From Coneutiohabitans sp964457925 (lineage in GTDB: Bacteria; Zhuqueibacterota; Zhuqueibacteria; Zhuqueibacterales; Zhuqueibacteraceae), in contig CAYWGH010000007.1 of assembly GCA_964457925.1 (NCBI GenBank), positions 145,759 through 209,758 on the forward strand: DNA of 64,000 nucleotides, written 5' to 3'. The notes below the pieces were generated by a model that was not told where the DNA came from, did not search any database, and was given only the letters and a program-made list of their open reading frames with translations. Made by a program: the position numbers and the translations under genes. This document shows, piece by piece, positions 35,609-44,972 of the stretch; the first letter of the stretch is position 1; each line of letters begins with the position of its first letter.

Positions 35609-36973
35609 TTATTGCCCCAAGGTTCCCATGCTGGCTTTCAACTGCGCGTTGGCAATCATGCTGTCATATTTTGCACTCACCAGCGTCGAGCGCGCACGCG
35701 TCAAATTGGCCTGAGCCGTGATGATGTCCAACAGTGTGCCGGCGCCCACGCGGTAGCGTTCCTGCGCCAGGCGCAAGTCTTCTTGCGCGGAGGCGAGATT
35801 TTCGGTGTTAATCGCAGTGATTTCCTGCCAGGCTTGCAGGCTGAGCAGCGCTTGTTCCGCTTCGAGGCGAATGTTGCGCAAGCGATCGGTATAATCTTCT
35901 TCGGCAATGCGATAATTCAAGCTCTCGCGCTCGAGATTCGCTTGATCGGAGAAGCCATTGAATAAATTCAGGCGCATGTCGATGCCTACCGAGCCGTTCC
36001 AGTTTTTGTCGAAGCCAGAGTAAACACGCCCAAACTCGTTGTGGGCGCGGCGATAGGCGCCGGAAAGCGAGAAGCTGGGCAAATAGGCCGTGCGGGCGAT
36101 GCTTTTGCCAATCCCAGCGCTGCGCATTTGAAATTTGTAGCTCTGCAACTCAGGATTTTTTTCGATTGCGACGTTCAAAACTTCTTCCAGAGTATAGGAG
36201 CGTGATTCCGGCAATGCTTCCATGTCAACAATATCAAGTTCAGCATCCGGCGGCCGGCCCATGGCAACATTCAACAAGGAACGGGCATTGCGCACCTGAT
36301 TCTGTTGCGTGATGAGATTGATGCGATCATTGCCGAGTTGCGTGCGCTGGCGAAAAACGTCACCTTGCGCCACCGAGCCAATTTCGTACATGCTCTCGGT
36401 GCGCTTGAGCTGTTCTTCACTTGATTTTACCGCGTCTTCATAAACCGTCAAAAGCTGCCGCTCTTTCAAATAGCCAAAGTAGCGCTGATGCACGAGTAAA
36501 ATCGTGTTTTGCCTGGTTGACTCAAATGTTTTGGCGCTGGCATCTTCGCTCGCGCTCGCCTGCCTGATGCGATTCCAGCTTGCCCCAAAATCAAAAAGGG
36601 GCAATGAAGCGGAGACTTGTGCGGAATGATCACTCGTGCTGAAACCGGCCTGGGTGAGCGTGCGGCGTTCGTAAATGGCTTGGTTTGTCACCGGATCAAA
36701 GCCCACGAGCACGTCGCCAAGTCGCGTGCGATTGCCTTGGCGAAAACGGCCCGAGGAGAGCGAAAGGTCGAATGACGGCAACACGCCGGAACGCGCGGTT
36801 GTCACTTGTGTGCCCGCAATGTTGAGCCGGCGCTGCGCATTTTGCAGCGCGGAATTGCCGCGCAGCGCAACGGCAATACACTCGTCCAACGTCAATGGCT
36901 TGCCGTTTTGCGCCAAGGCCGCTCCGGAAAGCACAACACTGGTCAGCAGCAGATAGAGTGCGATTCGTTTCAT
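35609..36973 (-). CDS. TolC-family outer-membrane efflux protein
   Basis: 454 residues from ATG 36973 (MKRIALYLLLTSVVLSGAALAQ, a clear signal peptide). The mature protein shows two repeats of the outer-membrane efflux family: the first starts LTLDECIAVALRGN, the second SYTLEEVLNVAIEKNPEL; long alpha-helical segments rich in Ala/Gln/Leu/Arg follow, ending near AGTLLDIITAQANLTRAR. It forms the outer-membrane exit duct for the adaptor/ABC complex encoded downstream. Confidence 0.94.
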   Translation of the reverse strand: MKRIALYLLLTSVVLSGAALAQNGKPLTLDECIAVALRGNSALQNAQRRLNIAGTQVTTARSGVLPSFDLSLSSGRFRQGNRTRLGDVLVGFDPVTNQAIYERRTLTQAGFSTSDHSAQVSASLPLFDFGASWNRIRQASASEDASAKTFESTRQNTILLVHQRYFGYLKERQLLTVYEDAVKSSEEQLKRTESMYEIGSVAQGDVFRQRTQLGNDRINLITQQNQVRNARSLLNVAMGRPPDAELDIVDMEALPESRSYTLEEVLNVAIEKNPELQSYKFQMRSAGIGKSIARTAYLPSFSLSGAYRRAHNEFGRVYSGFDKNWNGSVGIDMRLNLFNGFSDQANLERESLNYRIAEEDYTDRLRNIRLEAEQALLSLQAWQEITAINTENLASAQEDLRLAQERYRVGAGTLLDIITAQANLTRARSTLVSAKYDSMIANAQLKASMGTLGQ

Positions 36974-37005
36974 AATTGATGTGACGCTCCTTCCTTGATT
37001 ATCGT

Positions 37006-37713
37006 TTAACTGGTCATCGTTTTCACGGCGACGCCGATGGCCACAAAAATGGCCCACCACACGAACACGGTGATCATGCTCTTTTTCGTTGAAAACTTAT
37101 AGGCCGCGGCGAAGCCAAAACCCACAACGGCCACCCACCAGATATTGAACAGGTCGATTTGCGACAGCAGCGTATGCAGGAAGCCCTTGCTGTCTCCGGA
37201 GGGCAACAGCCCGGCCAGACTGGTTGCGCTTTCCATCACCCCGCGCGCTTTCATCACCGGCGCATTGATCAACGAACTCACCAACGTGATCACCCCGCTC
37301 CAGCATACCGTGGAAAAAAGTGTTTTGAATTTGGTTTGACCGCCCAACAAAATGTTGCCGGTGAACATCAAGAGGCCGCCGATGGCAAGATAAAAAATGC
37401 CTGTGCCCGCGACGGCAAAGATCGGCGTGGTAATTTTCATGACTTTTTCCATGCCGGCAACCTGCTCTTCAGTCATGTTTGGGTTTCTTTTCAGGGTTTC
37501 CGTGCGTTGCGTTTCAATAATAAGATCTTGCGTGTAGAGCGTAAACGCCAACGCGGCTGCCACCACGAGGATCAATGGTATCAACCAACTGGGGCGCGCT
37601 GCAATGTCTTGCATTGTCGCCGCCGGCGAGGTGAAAACACCGATCAGGCGTTCAAAAACACTCTTGGATTTTGGGATAGCGGTTGAACTGGAACTCGCGT
37701 CGTTGTAAGTCAT
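37006..37713 (-). CDS. Yip1-domain membrane protein
   Basis: 235 residues. A short cytoplasmic N-terminus with VFERLIGVFTSPAATMQDIA, the family signature, is followed by five hydrophobic helices (for example WLIPLILVVAAALAFTLYT and FAVAGTGIFYLAIGGLLMF). Bacterial Yip1 proteins often lie in front of MacAB-TolC type operons; their role is unknown, possibly assembly. It is the first gene of the operon, 32 bases before the TolC gene start. Confidence 0.88.
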   Translation of the reverse strand: MTYNDASSSSTAIPKSKSVFERLIGVFTSPAATMQDIAARPSWLIPLILVVAAALAFTLYTQDLIIETQRTETLKRNPNMTEEQVAGMEKVMKITTPIFAVAGTGIFYLAIGGLLMFTGNILLGGQTKFKTLFSTVCWSGVITLVSSLINAPVMKARGVMESATSLAGLLPSGDSKGFLHTLLSQIDLFNIWWVAVVGFGFAAAYKFSTKKSMITVFVWWAIFVAIGVAVKTMTS

Positions 37714-37772
37714 TTTCTTCCTCCTCGTGTTTGGCTCTGGGGGTTCAAAAACAGTGCTTTAAGACGGACGAT

Positions 37773-39224
37773 TCAATTAAAAGTTTCCACATAATTAAAA
37801 CTTGTCTGAGGCGCTTGCGCCATAATTTCATCTTTAATACTCAGTAAATATGCGCGCGCCGCGTCATGTTCATTGGGAATCACCCCTTCCAAAATCGCCT
37901 CTTCAATTGCAGTTTTCAATTTGCCCACCAGCGGGCCGGGTTGCAATTGGCACAGCGCCATAATCTCATCGCCGCGCACCGGCGATTGAAACGCGCGCAT
38001 GCGATCTTTTTCTTCGACTTCATTGAGGCGCCGCACGACGAAATCAAAATTTTCAAGATGCTGTTTGCGGCGCTGCGCATTGCCCGAGGTGATGTCCGAA
38101 CGGCAAAGCGTGAGCAAATCCTCCAAATCTTCACCGGCTTGAAACAGCAAACGGCGATAAGCGGAATCGGTGCACTCTTCTTCGGTGAGCGCAATCGGGC
38201 GCAGATGCAAACGCGTCAATTTTTGCACATAGTTTGCCCACTCCATCGGCAACTTCAGCCGGCGAAAAATCGAGGGAATCATGCGGCCGCCGGCATCTTC
38301 ATGGCCATGAAACGTCCAGCCTTTGCCGGGCTGGAATTCTTTCGTGCGAGGCTTGGCAATATCATGAAACAGCGCCGCCAAGCGCAACGGAATTTTGTCC
38401 GACACACGGCTAAGATTATTCAGCACCATCAGCGTATGATTGAACACGTCTTTGTGCTGATAGCCGGCGTATTCTTCCACACCTTTCAGTTCGACCAGCT
38501 CCGGCAAAATCATTTGCAGCACGCCGGATTTGTCGAGCAGATCGAATCCGATGGCAGGTTTGGGCGAGGCCACAATTTTGAGCAATTCTTCGGTTATGCG
38601 TTCCTGCGAAATAATGCTCAGCCGCTCGCGCATCGCCGCCATTGCCGCAAACGTTTTTGCTTCAATTTTAAATTGCAATTGCGTCGCGAAACGAATGCCG
38701 CGCATGATGCGCAGCGGATCATCGTTAAACGTCGCTTGCGGGTCCAGCGGCGTGCGGATCAGGCCGGCTTCCAAATCCGCGCGGCCCTCAAATGGATCGT
38801 GCAATTGCCCGATCTCCGGCGCATGCAGGGCAACCGCCAGGGCGTTGATGGTGAAATCCCGGCGCGCCAGATCGGTGGCCAAATCAGCCGGCGCCACCTC
38901 CGGTTTGCGTGAATCGCCGCGATAGCTTTCCTTGCGCGCGCCCACGAACTCGAGTTGTTGCCCCTGCCAGCGCAACATCGCCGTGCCGAATTTTTGAAAG
39001 ACCGTAGGCTTGGCCACACGCAGATGCCGCGCCAGCGCATTGGCGAATTGAATGCCGTCTCCCACCACGACAAAATCAATCTCGCGGCCGCCCTGCTCGT
39101 TTTCCAGGCGGCGCAGCAAATAATCGCGCACAAAACCGCCGACGACATAGACTTCCTGATCGTGCTGACTGGCGAAATCGCCGATGGTTTTCAGAAGGGG
39201 AAATTCTTGCACCAGGGTTATCAT
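37773..39224 (-). CDS. CCA tRNA nucleotidyltransferase / poly(A) polymerase family protein
   Basis: 483 residues. The N-terminal nucleotidyltransferase head has VYVVGGFVRDYLL, EIDFVVVGDG (catalytic acidic pair) and ARRDFTINALAVALH. The RNA-binding part follows with DDPLRIMRGIRFATQLQF, and residues about 250-370 contain an HD-type domain (AALFHDIAKPRTKEF). That combination fits a class II CCA-adding enzyme with HD phosphohydrolase activity, but poly(A) polymerase I cannot be excluded from sequence alone. ATG 39224 begins MITLVQEFPLL. The gene stands between the efflux operon and the hicAB ruin. Confidence 0.9.
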   Translation of the reverse strand: MITLVQEFPLLKTIGDFASQHDQEVYVVGGFVRDYLLRRLENEQGGREIDFVVVGDGIQFANALARHLRVAKPTVFQKFGTAMLRWQGQQLEFVGARKESYRGDSRKPEVAPADLATDLARRDFTINALAVALHAPEIGQLHDPFEGRADLEAGLIRTPLDPQATFNDDPLRIMRGIRFATQLQFKIEAKTFAAMAAMRERLSIISQERITEELLKIVASPKPAIGFDLLDKSGVLQMILPELVELKGVEEYAGYQHKDVFNHTLMVLNNLSRVSDKIPLRLAALFHDIAKPRTKEFQPGKGWTFHGHEDAGGRMIPSIFRRLKLPMEWANYVQKLTRLHLRPIALTEEECTDSAYRRLLFQAGEDLEDLLTLCRSDITSGNAQRRKQHLENFDFVVRRLNEVEEKDRMRAFQSPVRGDEIMALCQLQPGPLVGKLKTAIEEAILEGVIPNEHDAARAYLLSIKDEIMAQAPQTSFNYVETFN

Positions 39225-39290
39225 GCAATCAAAGGCTTAATATTCACAAAATTTTTAGGAAATGGCATTCCAACGAGGGCGAAGAAACGT

Positions 39291-39616
39291 TTATGAGGGG
39301 CACACAATTTCCACTGATTCACTCGTTGCCGCCGGCTCAGGGATGTCTCGGCCATCATCTCCCATGCTTTGCACATCTAATTCTATGGCTTCACGAATCA
39401 ATCGCAAGACTTCATCCTAACTTGACTATATCACATTCCAAAAACCACCACAGAGTCGCGGAGTTCGCAGAGTAGGATTGCCAGCGAACGCTGCGTCTCC
39501 GCGGTGAATCCGACATAGTCAAGTTAAGTCTCGGCCGCTGCCACACAACCCGGCAAATCCGGCACGTACGCGGCATAGTTTTGGTCGGATTTTTCCACAA
39601 CGATCACATATTTCAT
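39291..39616 (-). pseudogene. hicB: hicB antitoxin gene split by a mobile repeat
   Basis: On the minus strand from ATG 39616 the first part reads MKYVIVVEKSDQNYAAYVP then DLPGCVAAAET, the typical HicB N-terminus, and stops at TAA where the repeat begins. Beyond the repeat (39416-39291) the same gene continues: DEVLRLIREAIELDVQSMG, then DDGRDIPEPAAT and a TAA at 39291-39293. Together the halves give an essentially full HicB of about 72 residues. The start overlaps the end of hicA (ACATGA), as in intact hicAB operons. Confidence 0.88.
39416..39527 (-). mobile_element. TA-flanked MITE-like element, copy 4 (inserted in hicB)
   Basis: Plus-strand ends are C-TA-ACTTGACTATATCAC and CGACATAGTCAAGT-TA. 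The interior matches copies 1 and 3, with a deletion of about 10 bases around 39480. It separates the two halves of hicB, which is direct evidence for insertion. Confidence 0.92.
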
Positions 39617-39805
39617 GTTTTTTCACCCGGGGTTTGCTTCAAACCCGCTTGCGTCAAGATGCGATTGAACAGGCGGCAAAGTGAGACTATCTTTGCCGGC
39701 AACAGTCACCGTTCCCGGCTTCACCGCATGCTTGAAGTGTCGATGACTTTCTTTCGTTCTGACAATATCTCCTTCAATCAGTTTTACAGCTTCCCCTACT
39801 TTCAT
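39613..39805 (-). pseudogene. hicA: hicA toxin gene, frameshifted
   Basis: From ATG 39805 the frame gives MKVGEAVKLIEGD, VRTKESHRHFKHAVKPG and TVTVAGKDS, matching HicA mRNA interferase including the catalytic histidine in GSHR-like ESHRHFKH. About three or four residues after GD are missing. Near LPP the frame slips: the other frame reads FNRILTQAGLKQTPGEK and stops at TGA overlapping the hicB start. The gene is therefore frameshifted close to its end. Confidence 0.82.
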
Positions 39806-39871
39806 TGCAAGCCGCCACTTGCCGGTTTCAAAATCTTCGCTCGGTTAAAACTATTTTGGTATCTGGATATG

Positions 39872-40513
39872 TCACCGGCCGAGTTTTTCCGCCAAAACAG
39901 CCGCGATCTGGGCAAAATCTTCAAACCGATAATGTGCAACTTGCCGTTCATTCAGCCAGTTCGCCAACTCTCCCTTGGCAAAAACCCAATCCGCTTCTTG
40001 CGCGCCGCAACGGTCGGAAAAGCCGTCGCCGATATAAACGATTTGTTCATGATTATGTCGCATGCGGCGCACATGATAACCTTTGCAATTCGCGCAGCGG
40101 CCGCAACTATGCTCGCGATGAGGAAACTCCACAAACAGGCGATCGGGAGGCGCGAAACGCAAATGATTGCTGTAAACCGGCAATGTGAGAGCGTGACGCG
40201 CGAGAATGCGTTTAATGTAATAATCCCAGCCGTCGCTGAGCACGATCAACGGCCAGCCGCGCCGGCGGCACAATGCCGCGAACTCCGCAAAGCCATTGCT
40301 CAGCATTTGACGATCACAAAAGGCATCGAGTTGGAATTGCGTCACTCGGATCGTGGCGCTTTCGCGCTCGATACATTGCCAGGAACTGATTTCATCGCGT
40401 TTCCACGCGGCAACAGCCTCCGCACAGGACGCGGCATCGCCGAACGTCCGCGCCAGAAGATTGCCAACATCATTTTGTGCAATGGTGCCGTCAAAATCGG
40501 AGAAGATAATCAT
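39872..40513 (-). CDS. HAD-superfamily phosphatase, MtnX-like
   Basis: 213 residues from ATG 40513 (MIIFSDFDGTIAQND), the N-terminal HAD motif I with nucleophile Asp in DFDGT. Motif II is IVLSDGWDYYI and motif III/IV appear near VYIGDGFSDRCGAQEAD. The size, DFDGT form and the small cysteine cluster CGRCANCKG at about residue 140 match the 2-hydroxy-3-keto-5-methylthiopentenyl-1-phosphate phosphatase (MtnX) branch of HAD-IB enzymes. No other methionine-salvage gene is adjacent, so MtnX function is inference. It is a monocistronic gene. Confidence 0.82.
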   Translation of the reverse strand: MIIFSDFDGTIAQNDVGNLLARTFGDAASCAEAVAAWKRDEISSWQCIERESATIRVTQFQLDAFCDRQMLSNGFAEFAALCRRRGWPLIVLSDGWDYYIKRILARHALTLPVYSNHLRFAPPDRLFVEFPHREHSCGRCANCKGYHVRRMRHNHEQIVYIGDGFSDRCGAQEADWVFAKGELANWLNERQVAHYRFEDFAQIAAVLAEKLGR

Positions 40514-40655
40514 GCAAAAAGATAGGCAAAAATGCTTCGGAAGGCAAGCTGCAAAATGGAGATACCTCAATGCGTGCAACAGATCAACCACGGCTTGGCC
40601 GTGGTTTGCCAGCATGGAATTCCAAAACCAGAATGAACGACTTATTCACTGCCTT

Positions 40656-42464
40656 TTACGGTTCTTTGCGCACGACCACAGCCGCAGATTTTGCCGGAAG
40701 CGTCAAAATCCTTTCGCCGCCGGTCATCGATGCGATGTTGCTTCCTAAAATATCCTGCCACCTCCCTCCCGGCAAACGAACCGCATGTTCGCGTTCATCC
40801 AAATTGAAATAGGCGAGCACGGTGTCATCCGGCGCATGTCGCGCAAAGCCCAAAAGTCGACGTTCATCGTCCGCGAGCAGAGGCACAAACGCGCCTTTAC
40901 GCAATGCCGGGTATTTCTGTCTTAGACGCATGAGCCTGCGATAATGTTGGTGCAGATCGTGGTCAAATTTCACTTCACCGGGACGGGCATTGCAGCCGAT
41001 GGACTCATAGGATTCGGCTTCATATTCGAATTCGGGCCAGATCATGGGCTTGCGGCAATCGGGATCATCGCCGCCCCACAGACCTGCTTCATCGCCATAA
41101 AAAATCATGGGCGCGCCAGGGAACGCCGCTTGAAAAGCGACAATCATTTTTTGCACCTTCACATCTGCGACTGCAGGTTTGGCGGGATCGTAAGCCGGAT
41201 TGTAGCGCGGCGAACGCTTTTGATCATAATCCAAATCCGGATTGTGAATCATGCTGCCGAGACGGTCGGTATCGTGCGTATTCACGAGATTCATCAAGCC
41301 GAGATTCACGCTTTCCGGATAAATTTTCAGCAAGCGTTGCAATTCTTCTTGAAACTGGCCGGGCAAAAGCATGTCGCGTTTTTTGTTGATGAAGAATTTC
41401 ATCGTCGCATACGCAAACGGATAATTCATGATCGAATTGAACATCTCGTTGCTGATCCATTCCGGCGCTTCACTCCAAATCTCGGCGGAAAGATAAACAT
41501 CGGGGTTGAGACGGCGGGCATACGCACACCATTCCCGCCAAAATTTCGGTGAGACATCTTTGGTGGCATCGAGGCGCCAGCCATCAACCCCATCTTCGGG
41601 ATTGCCGTCGCCGTTGGGATCCATCCAGCGCTTGGTGATTGCCCACGCGTAAGCCTTGGGGCCGGGCGTCAAACCGTTTTCATCTTCGCGGAATTCCGGC
41701 AAGGTCCACACATTCCACCAGCCCTGATATTCCATCTCGTTCACCGGCGTCGCGGGATCGTCCCATTGTTTGATGTCAAACCAATCCGCATATCGCGATT
41801 TTTGCTGCTGCGCGAGCACGTCTTGAAAGGCCCAGAATTCCCGGCCGGCATGATTGAAAGCGCCATCGATGATCACACGCATGCCGCGTGCGTGCGCGGC
41901 TTTGATCAACTTGAGAAACACGCTATCGGCGCTCGACCACGCCCATGCCGTGGTATCCTTTTTCTCCTTCTGCATCAGCTCAAGATCACCATCGCGGTTA
42001 CTGCCGAAATCCGCCTCGATATGATGCCAGGTGCTGGCATCGTATTTATGGCTCGAGGGCGATTCGAATATCGGCGTGAAATAAAGCGCGGTTACCCCCA
42101 AGTCGGCGAGATAATCGAGTTTTTCAATCACACCGATGAGATCGCCGCCGTACATGCGATTGAAGACGTTCTCAGCGTAAAAATCTTCGCTGTGTTTGCG
42201 TTCCCATGGCTGGAGTTTATACCAATTCGACGTCCACGGCGAAACCTGCCATTCCTCGGCATCGTTGTGCCCGAGGGTGCGCGAGGCTGTCGGGTCATTG
42301 CTGGTATCGCCATTGCGAAAACGTTCAGGAAAGATTTGATACCACACCGCGCCCTTTGACCAATCCGGAAGGTGAACTTGCGCGTGCACGCCGTTCTCCG
42401 GATCACATTGACGGGTCAAAAAGAAAAAAGTGGAAAGCAGCAAGACCAGCTTGGTATTTTTCAA
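40656..42464 (-). CDS. Secreted alpha-amylase family (GH13) glycosidase
   Basis: 602 residues. TTG 42464, preceded by GGGAG, opens a signal peptide (MKNTKLVLLLSTFFFL); a longer TTG start at 42482 is possible. The mature N-terminus (AVWYQIFPERFRNGD) is typical of neopullulanase/cyclomaltodextrinase-like GH13 enzymes. Catalytic regions are visible: RVIIDGAFNHAG (region I), DGWRLDATKDV (nucleophile Asp, region II), YLSAEIWSEA (acid/base Glu, region III), NTHDTDRLGSM (region IV). A beta domain forms the C-terminus. It probably acts on starch or glycogen-derived oligosaccharides outside the cytoplasm. Confidence 0.92.
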   Translation of the reverse strand: MKNTKLVLLLSTFFFLTRQCDPENGVHAQVHLPDWSKGAVWYQIFPERFRNGDTSNDPTASRTLGHNDAEEWQVSPWTSNWYKLQPWERKHSEDFYAENVFNRMYGGDLIGVIEKLDYLADLGVTALYFTPIFESPSSHKYDASTWHHIEADFGSNRDGDLELMQKEKKDTTAWAWSSADSVFLKLIKAAHARGMRVIIDGAFNHAGREFWAFQDVLAQQQKSRYADWFDIKQWDDPATPVNEMEYQGWWNVWTLPEFREDENGLTPGPKAYAWAITKRWMDPNGDGNPEDGVDGWRLDATKDVSPKFWREWCAYARRLNPDVYLSAEIWSEAPEWISNEMFNSIMNYPFAYATMKFFINKKRDMLLPGQFQEELQRLLKIYPESVNLGLMNLVNTHDTDRLGSMIHNPDLDYDQKRSPRYNPAYDPAKPAVADVKVQKMIVAFQAAFPGAPMIFYGDEAGLWGGDDPDCRKPMIWPEFEYEAESYESIGCNARPGEVKFDHDLHQHYRRLMRLRQKYPALRKGAFVPLLADDERRLLGFARHAPDDTVLAYFNLDEREHAVRLPGGRWQDILGSNIASMTGGERILTLPAKSAAVVVRKEP

Positions 42465-42554
42465 AATTATTCTCCCGGGCAAAGAAGTTGAACGAGCCTT
42501 CGTTGTAAATATTTCGCGGCGCGTTGGCTTAAGGGCTTTTGCAGCGCCGGCATT

Positions 42555-44699
42555 CTAGGGCAACGCTTCCTTCTCACCCGCCAAACCCACTTGCATTAAC
42601 ATGAAAGCATAATCGAGCGCAATCTCACGCAAGCGATCATAACGTCCCGAAGCGCCGCCGTGGCCCGCGCCCATGTTGATCACGAACGCCAGCGGATTCT
42701 TGTCGGTTTTCAAGCTGCGCAGTTTGGCGACATACTTTGCCGGCTCCCAATACATGACCTGACTGTCATTAAACGAAGTTTTCACCAGCATCGCGGGATA
42801 GGTCTTTTGGGCAAGATTGCTGTAGGGGCAATATTGCTTCATATACTCATACTCTTCTTTCTTTTTGGGATTGCCCCATTCTTCGAATTCGCCGACGGTG
42901 AGCGGCAGCGTTTCATCGAGCATGGTGTTGATCACATCGACAAACGGCACATGCGAGACTACGGCTTTGAAAAGATCGGGCCGCAGGTTCGTTACCGCGC
43001 CCATCAATAAACCGCCGGCGCTGCCGCCTTCGATGATTAGACGATCTTTCGAAGTGTACTTCTCGGCGATCAAATATTCCGCGCATGCGATGAAATCCGT
43101 GAACGTGTTCATCTTGTTCAACATGCGGCCTTGATCGTGCCAGGCCTTGCCCATCTCGCCGCCGCCGCGAATATGCGCAATGGCCACGGCAAAGCCGCGA
43201 TCCAGCAAACTCAAACGGTTCGAATTGAAGCTCACCGGCAGCGCAAAACCGTAGGCCCCGTAACCGTTGAGCAGCAGCGGGCTGCGGCCGTCCTTCGTGA
43301 AGCCTTTTTTATATACGATTGAAATCGGTATGCGCGCGCCGTCTGTGGCCGTGGCATAAAGCCGCTCCGAGGCATACTGGTTTTTATCATAGTCGCCCAA
43401 CACCTCGGTTTCTTTCAGCAGCGTGCTTTGGCGCGTCGTGACATCATAATCGAACACCGAGCTGGGTGTGAGCAAGGATTGATAATTGTAGCGCAACACG
43501 TTCGTGTCCCATTCACGATTCGTCGAAGCAAACACGCTGTATGCCGGCTCCGGAAAGGCGAGATAATGGCTCTCACCGCTGTTGAGATCCGTGAGACGGA
43601 TTTGCGGCAAACCGTTTTGGCGTTCATACAGGGCGTAAAAGTTGGCAAAGCAATCAATGCCTTCCAACATCGTTTCCGGACGGTGCGGCACGACTTCCGT
43701 CCAGTTCTTTTCATCCGGCTCATGCACCGGCGCCGTCACCAGACGAAAGTTGCGGCCGGTGTCATTCACGCGAATATAAAAAAACTCGTTCTGATGATCG
43801 AGTTCGAATTCACGATCCTGCCGGCGCGGCAACAAGATTTGCCATTCACTCGCAGGGGCGTCGGCGGAAACAAAACGCGCTTCTGTGGTCGTCAAGCTGC
43901 CGGAGTAAAGAATCAAATATTTTCCGCTGCGCGTGCGGTGGCCGAACAAACTGAACCGCTCGTCGTCTTCCTCATACAACAAATCATGCTGATCCGAGCC
44001 GAGCGCATGGCGATAAAGCCGGTACGGCCGCTTGGCAGCATCCTTCGTGACATAGAACAGCGTTTTGTTGTCTGCCGCCCAAAATACGGAAGCCACATCT
44101 TCTGCATGATCAGGCAACAATTCGCCGGTGGCGAGATTCTTGATTTGCAGATTGTAGATGCGAAAGCCGGTGGAATCGGTCGAGAAGGCCAGTAAATTGC
44201 CGTCCTCACTCACCGCGTAAGCGCCGAGTCCCATGAAGCTCTTGCCTACCGCAAGCTGGTTGAGATCGAGCGTGATCTCTTCCGGCGCGTCGAGCGCGCC
44301 TTTTTTGCGACAGTAGATCGAATATTGCTTGCCTTGCTCGGTGCGCGAATAATAAAAGTAATCGCCATCGCGATAAGGCACGGAAAGATCGGTTTCTTTA
44401 ATGCGACCGAGCATTTCCTGATAAAGCTTTTCCTGCAAGCCCTTCGTCGGTGCGAGCAACTGTTCGGCATAAGCATTTTCTGCGTTGAGATACTTCTTCA
44501 CTTCGGGATTGGTTTTCTCGCGCAACCAGAAATAATCATCAACGCGCAGGTCGCCGTGAATCATATCGCTTTTCGGCCTTTTTCCCGCAACCGGCGGCGC
44601 AAGCTGGGCCAGCGCAAGATTTGTCAAAAGAAATATCAGCATAACCAGCGCTGTCATTTTGAATCTAAGAACTGTTGGGGCCGTCCGGTTCGAATCCAC
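42555..44699 (-). CDS. Prolyl oligopeptidase-family (S9A) peptidase, oligopeptidase B-like
   Basis: 714 residues from GTG 44699, chosen because AGGAGGTG lies 4 bases upstream; the ATG at 44657 has no such site. The N-terminus holds a signal peptide (TALVMLIFLLTNLALA), placing it in the periplasm or outside. Residues about 60-420 form the beta-propeller, the rest the alpha/beta-hydrolase domain. The catalytic Ser is in EGGSAGGLLMGA, Asp in SFNDSQVMYWEP and His in GAGHGGASGRYD. Oligopeptidase B prefers Arg/Lys bonds in short peptides; whether this member does is not visible. Confidence 0.93.
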   Translation of the reverse strand: MDSNRTAPTVLRFKMTALVMLIFLLTNLALAQLAPPVAGKRPKSDMIHGDLRVDDYFWLREKTNPEVKKYLNAENAYAEQLLAPTKGLQEKLYQEMLGRIKETDLSVPYRDGDYFYYSRTEQGKQYSIYCRKKGALDAPEEITLDLNQLAVGKSFMGLGAYAVSEDGNLLAFSTDSTGFRIYNLQIKNLATGELLPDHAEDVASVFWAADNKTLFYVTKDAAKRPYRLYRHALGSDQHDLLYEEDDERFSLFGHRTRSGKYLILYSGSLTTTEARFVSADAPASEWQILLPRRQDREFELDHQNEFFYIRVNDTGRNFRLVTAPVHEPDEKNWTEVVPHRPETMLEGIDCFANFYALYERQNGLPQIRLTDLNSGESHYLAFPEPAYSVFASTNREWDTNVLRYNYQSLLTPSSVFDYDVTTRQSTLLKETEVLGDYDKNQYASERLYATATDGARIPISIVYKKGFTKDGRSPLLLNGYGAYGFALPVSFNSNRLSLLDRGFAVAIAHIRGGGEMGKAWHDQGRMLNKMNTFTDFIACAEYLIAEKYTSKDRLIIEGGSAGGLLMGAVTNLRPDLFKAVVSHVPFVDVINTMLDETLPLTVGEFEEWGNPKKKEEYEYMKQYCPYSNLAQKTYPAMLVKTSFNDSQVMYWEPAKYVAKLRSLKTDKNPLAFVINMGAGHGGASGRYDRLREIALDYAFMLMQVGLAGEKEALP

Positions 44700-44765
44700 G
44701 ATCCACCTCCTCGTTGATGAAATGATAAACCAGTACACTTCAACCTGAAAACCACATCCATTATT

Positions 44766-44835
44766 GTCATCCCGCTGGCGGGATCTTGTAAAAGTTTGAG
44801 CATAGAGCCGGGTACTTCACAAGATTCCTTGTGAC
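44766..44835. repeat. REP-like palindromic repeat, copy C
   Basis: GTCATCCCGCTGGCGGGATC, TTGTAAAAG, then CTTCACAAGATTCC and GTGAC: the same family as copies A, B, D and E. It lies in the 273-base gap upstream of the S9 peptidase gene. Confidence 0.75.
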
Positions 44836-44972
44836 TAACATTCCACTAAGCAATCGGGTAACAATGCTTGTCCAGCGAAGTGAAGACGCAAATGCTTCAA
44901 AAAAACACGCCAGGATTGCACGCGGCGCCATGATCACCATTATTCGTTTAATAAAGCAGTGCAGATCGTCCA

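Noticed and set aside
44740..44972. tRNA gene in the gap upstream of the S9 peptidase
   Set aside because: The inverted pieces are the REP-like repeat; no cloverleaf with T-psi-C loop and acceptor stem could be built.
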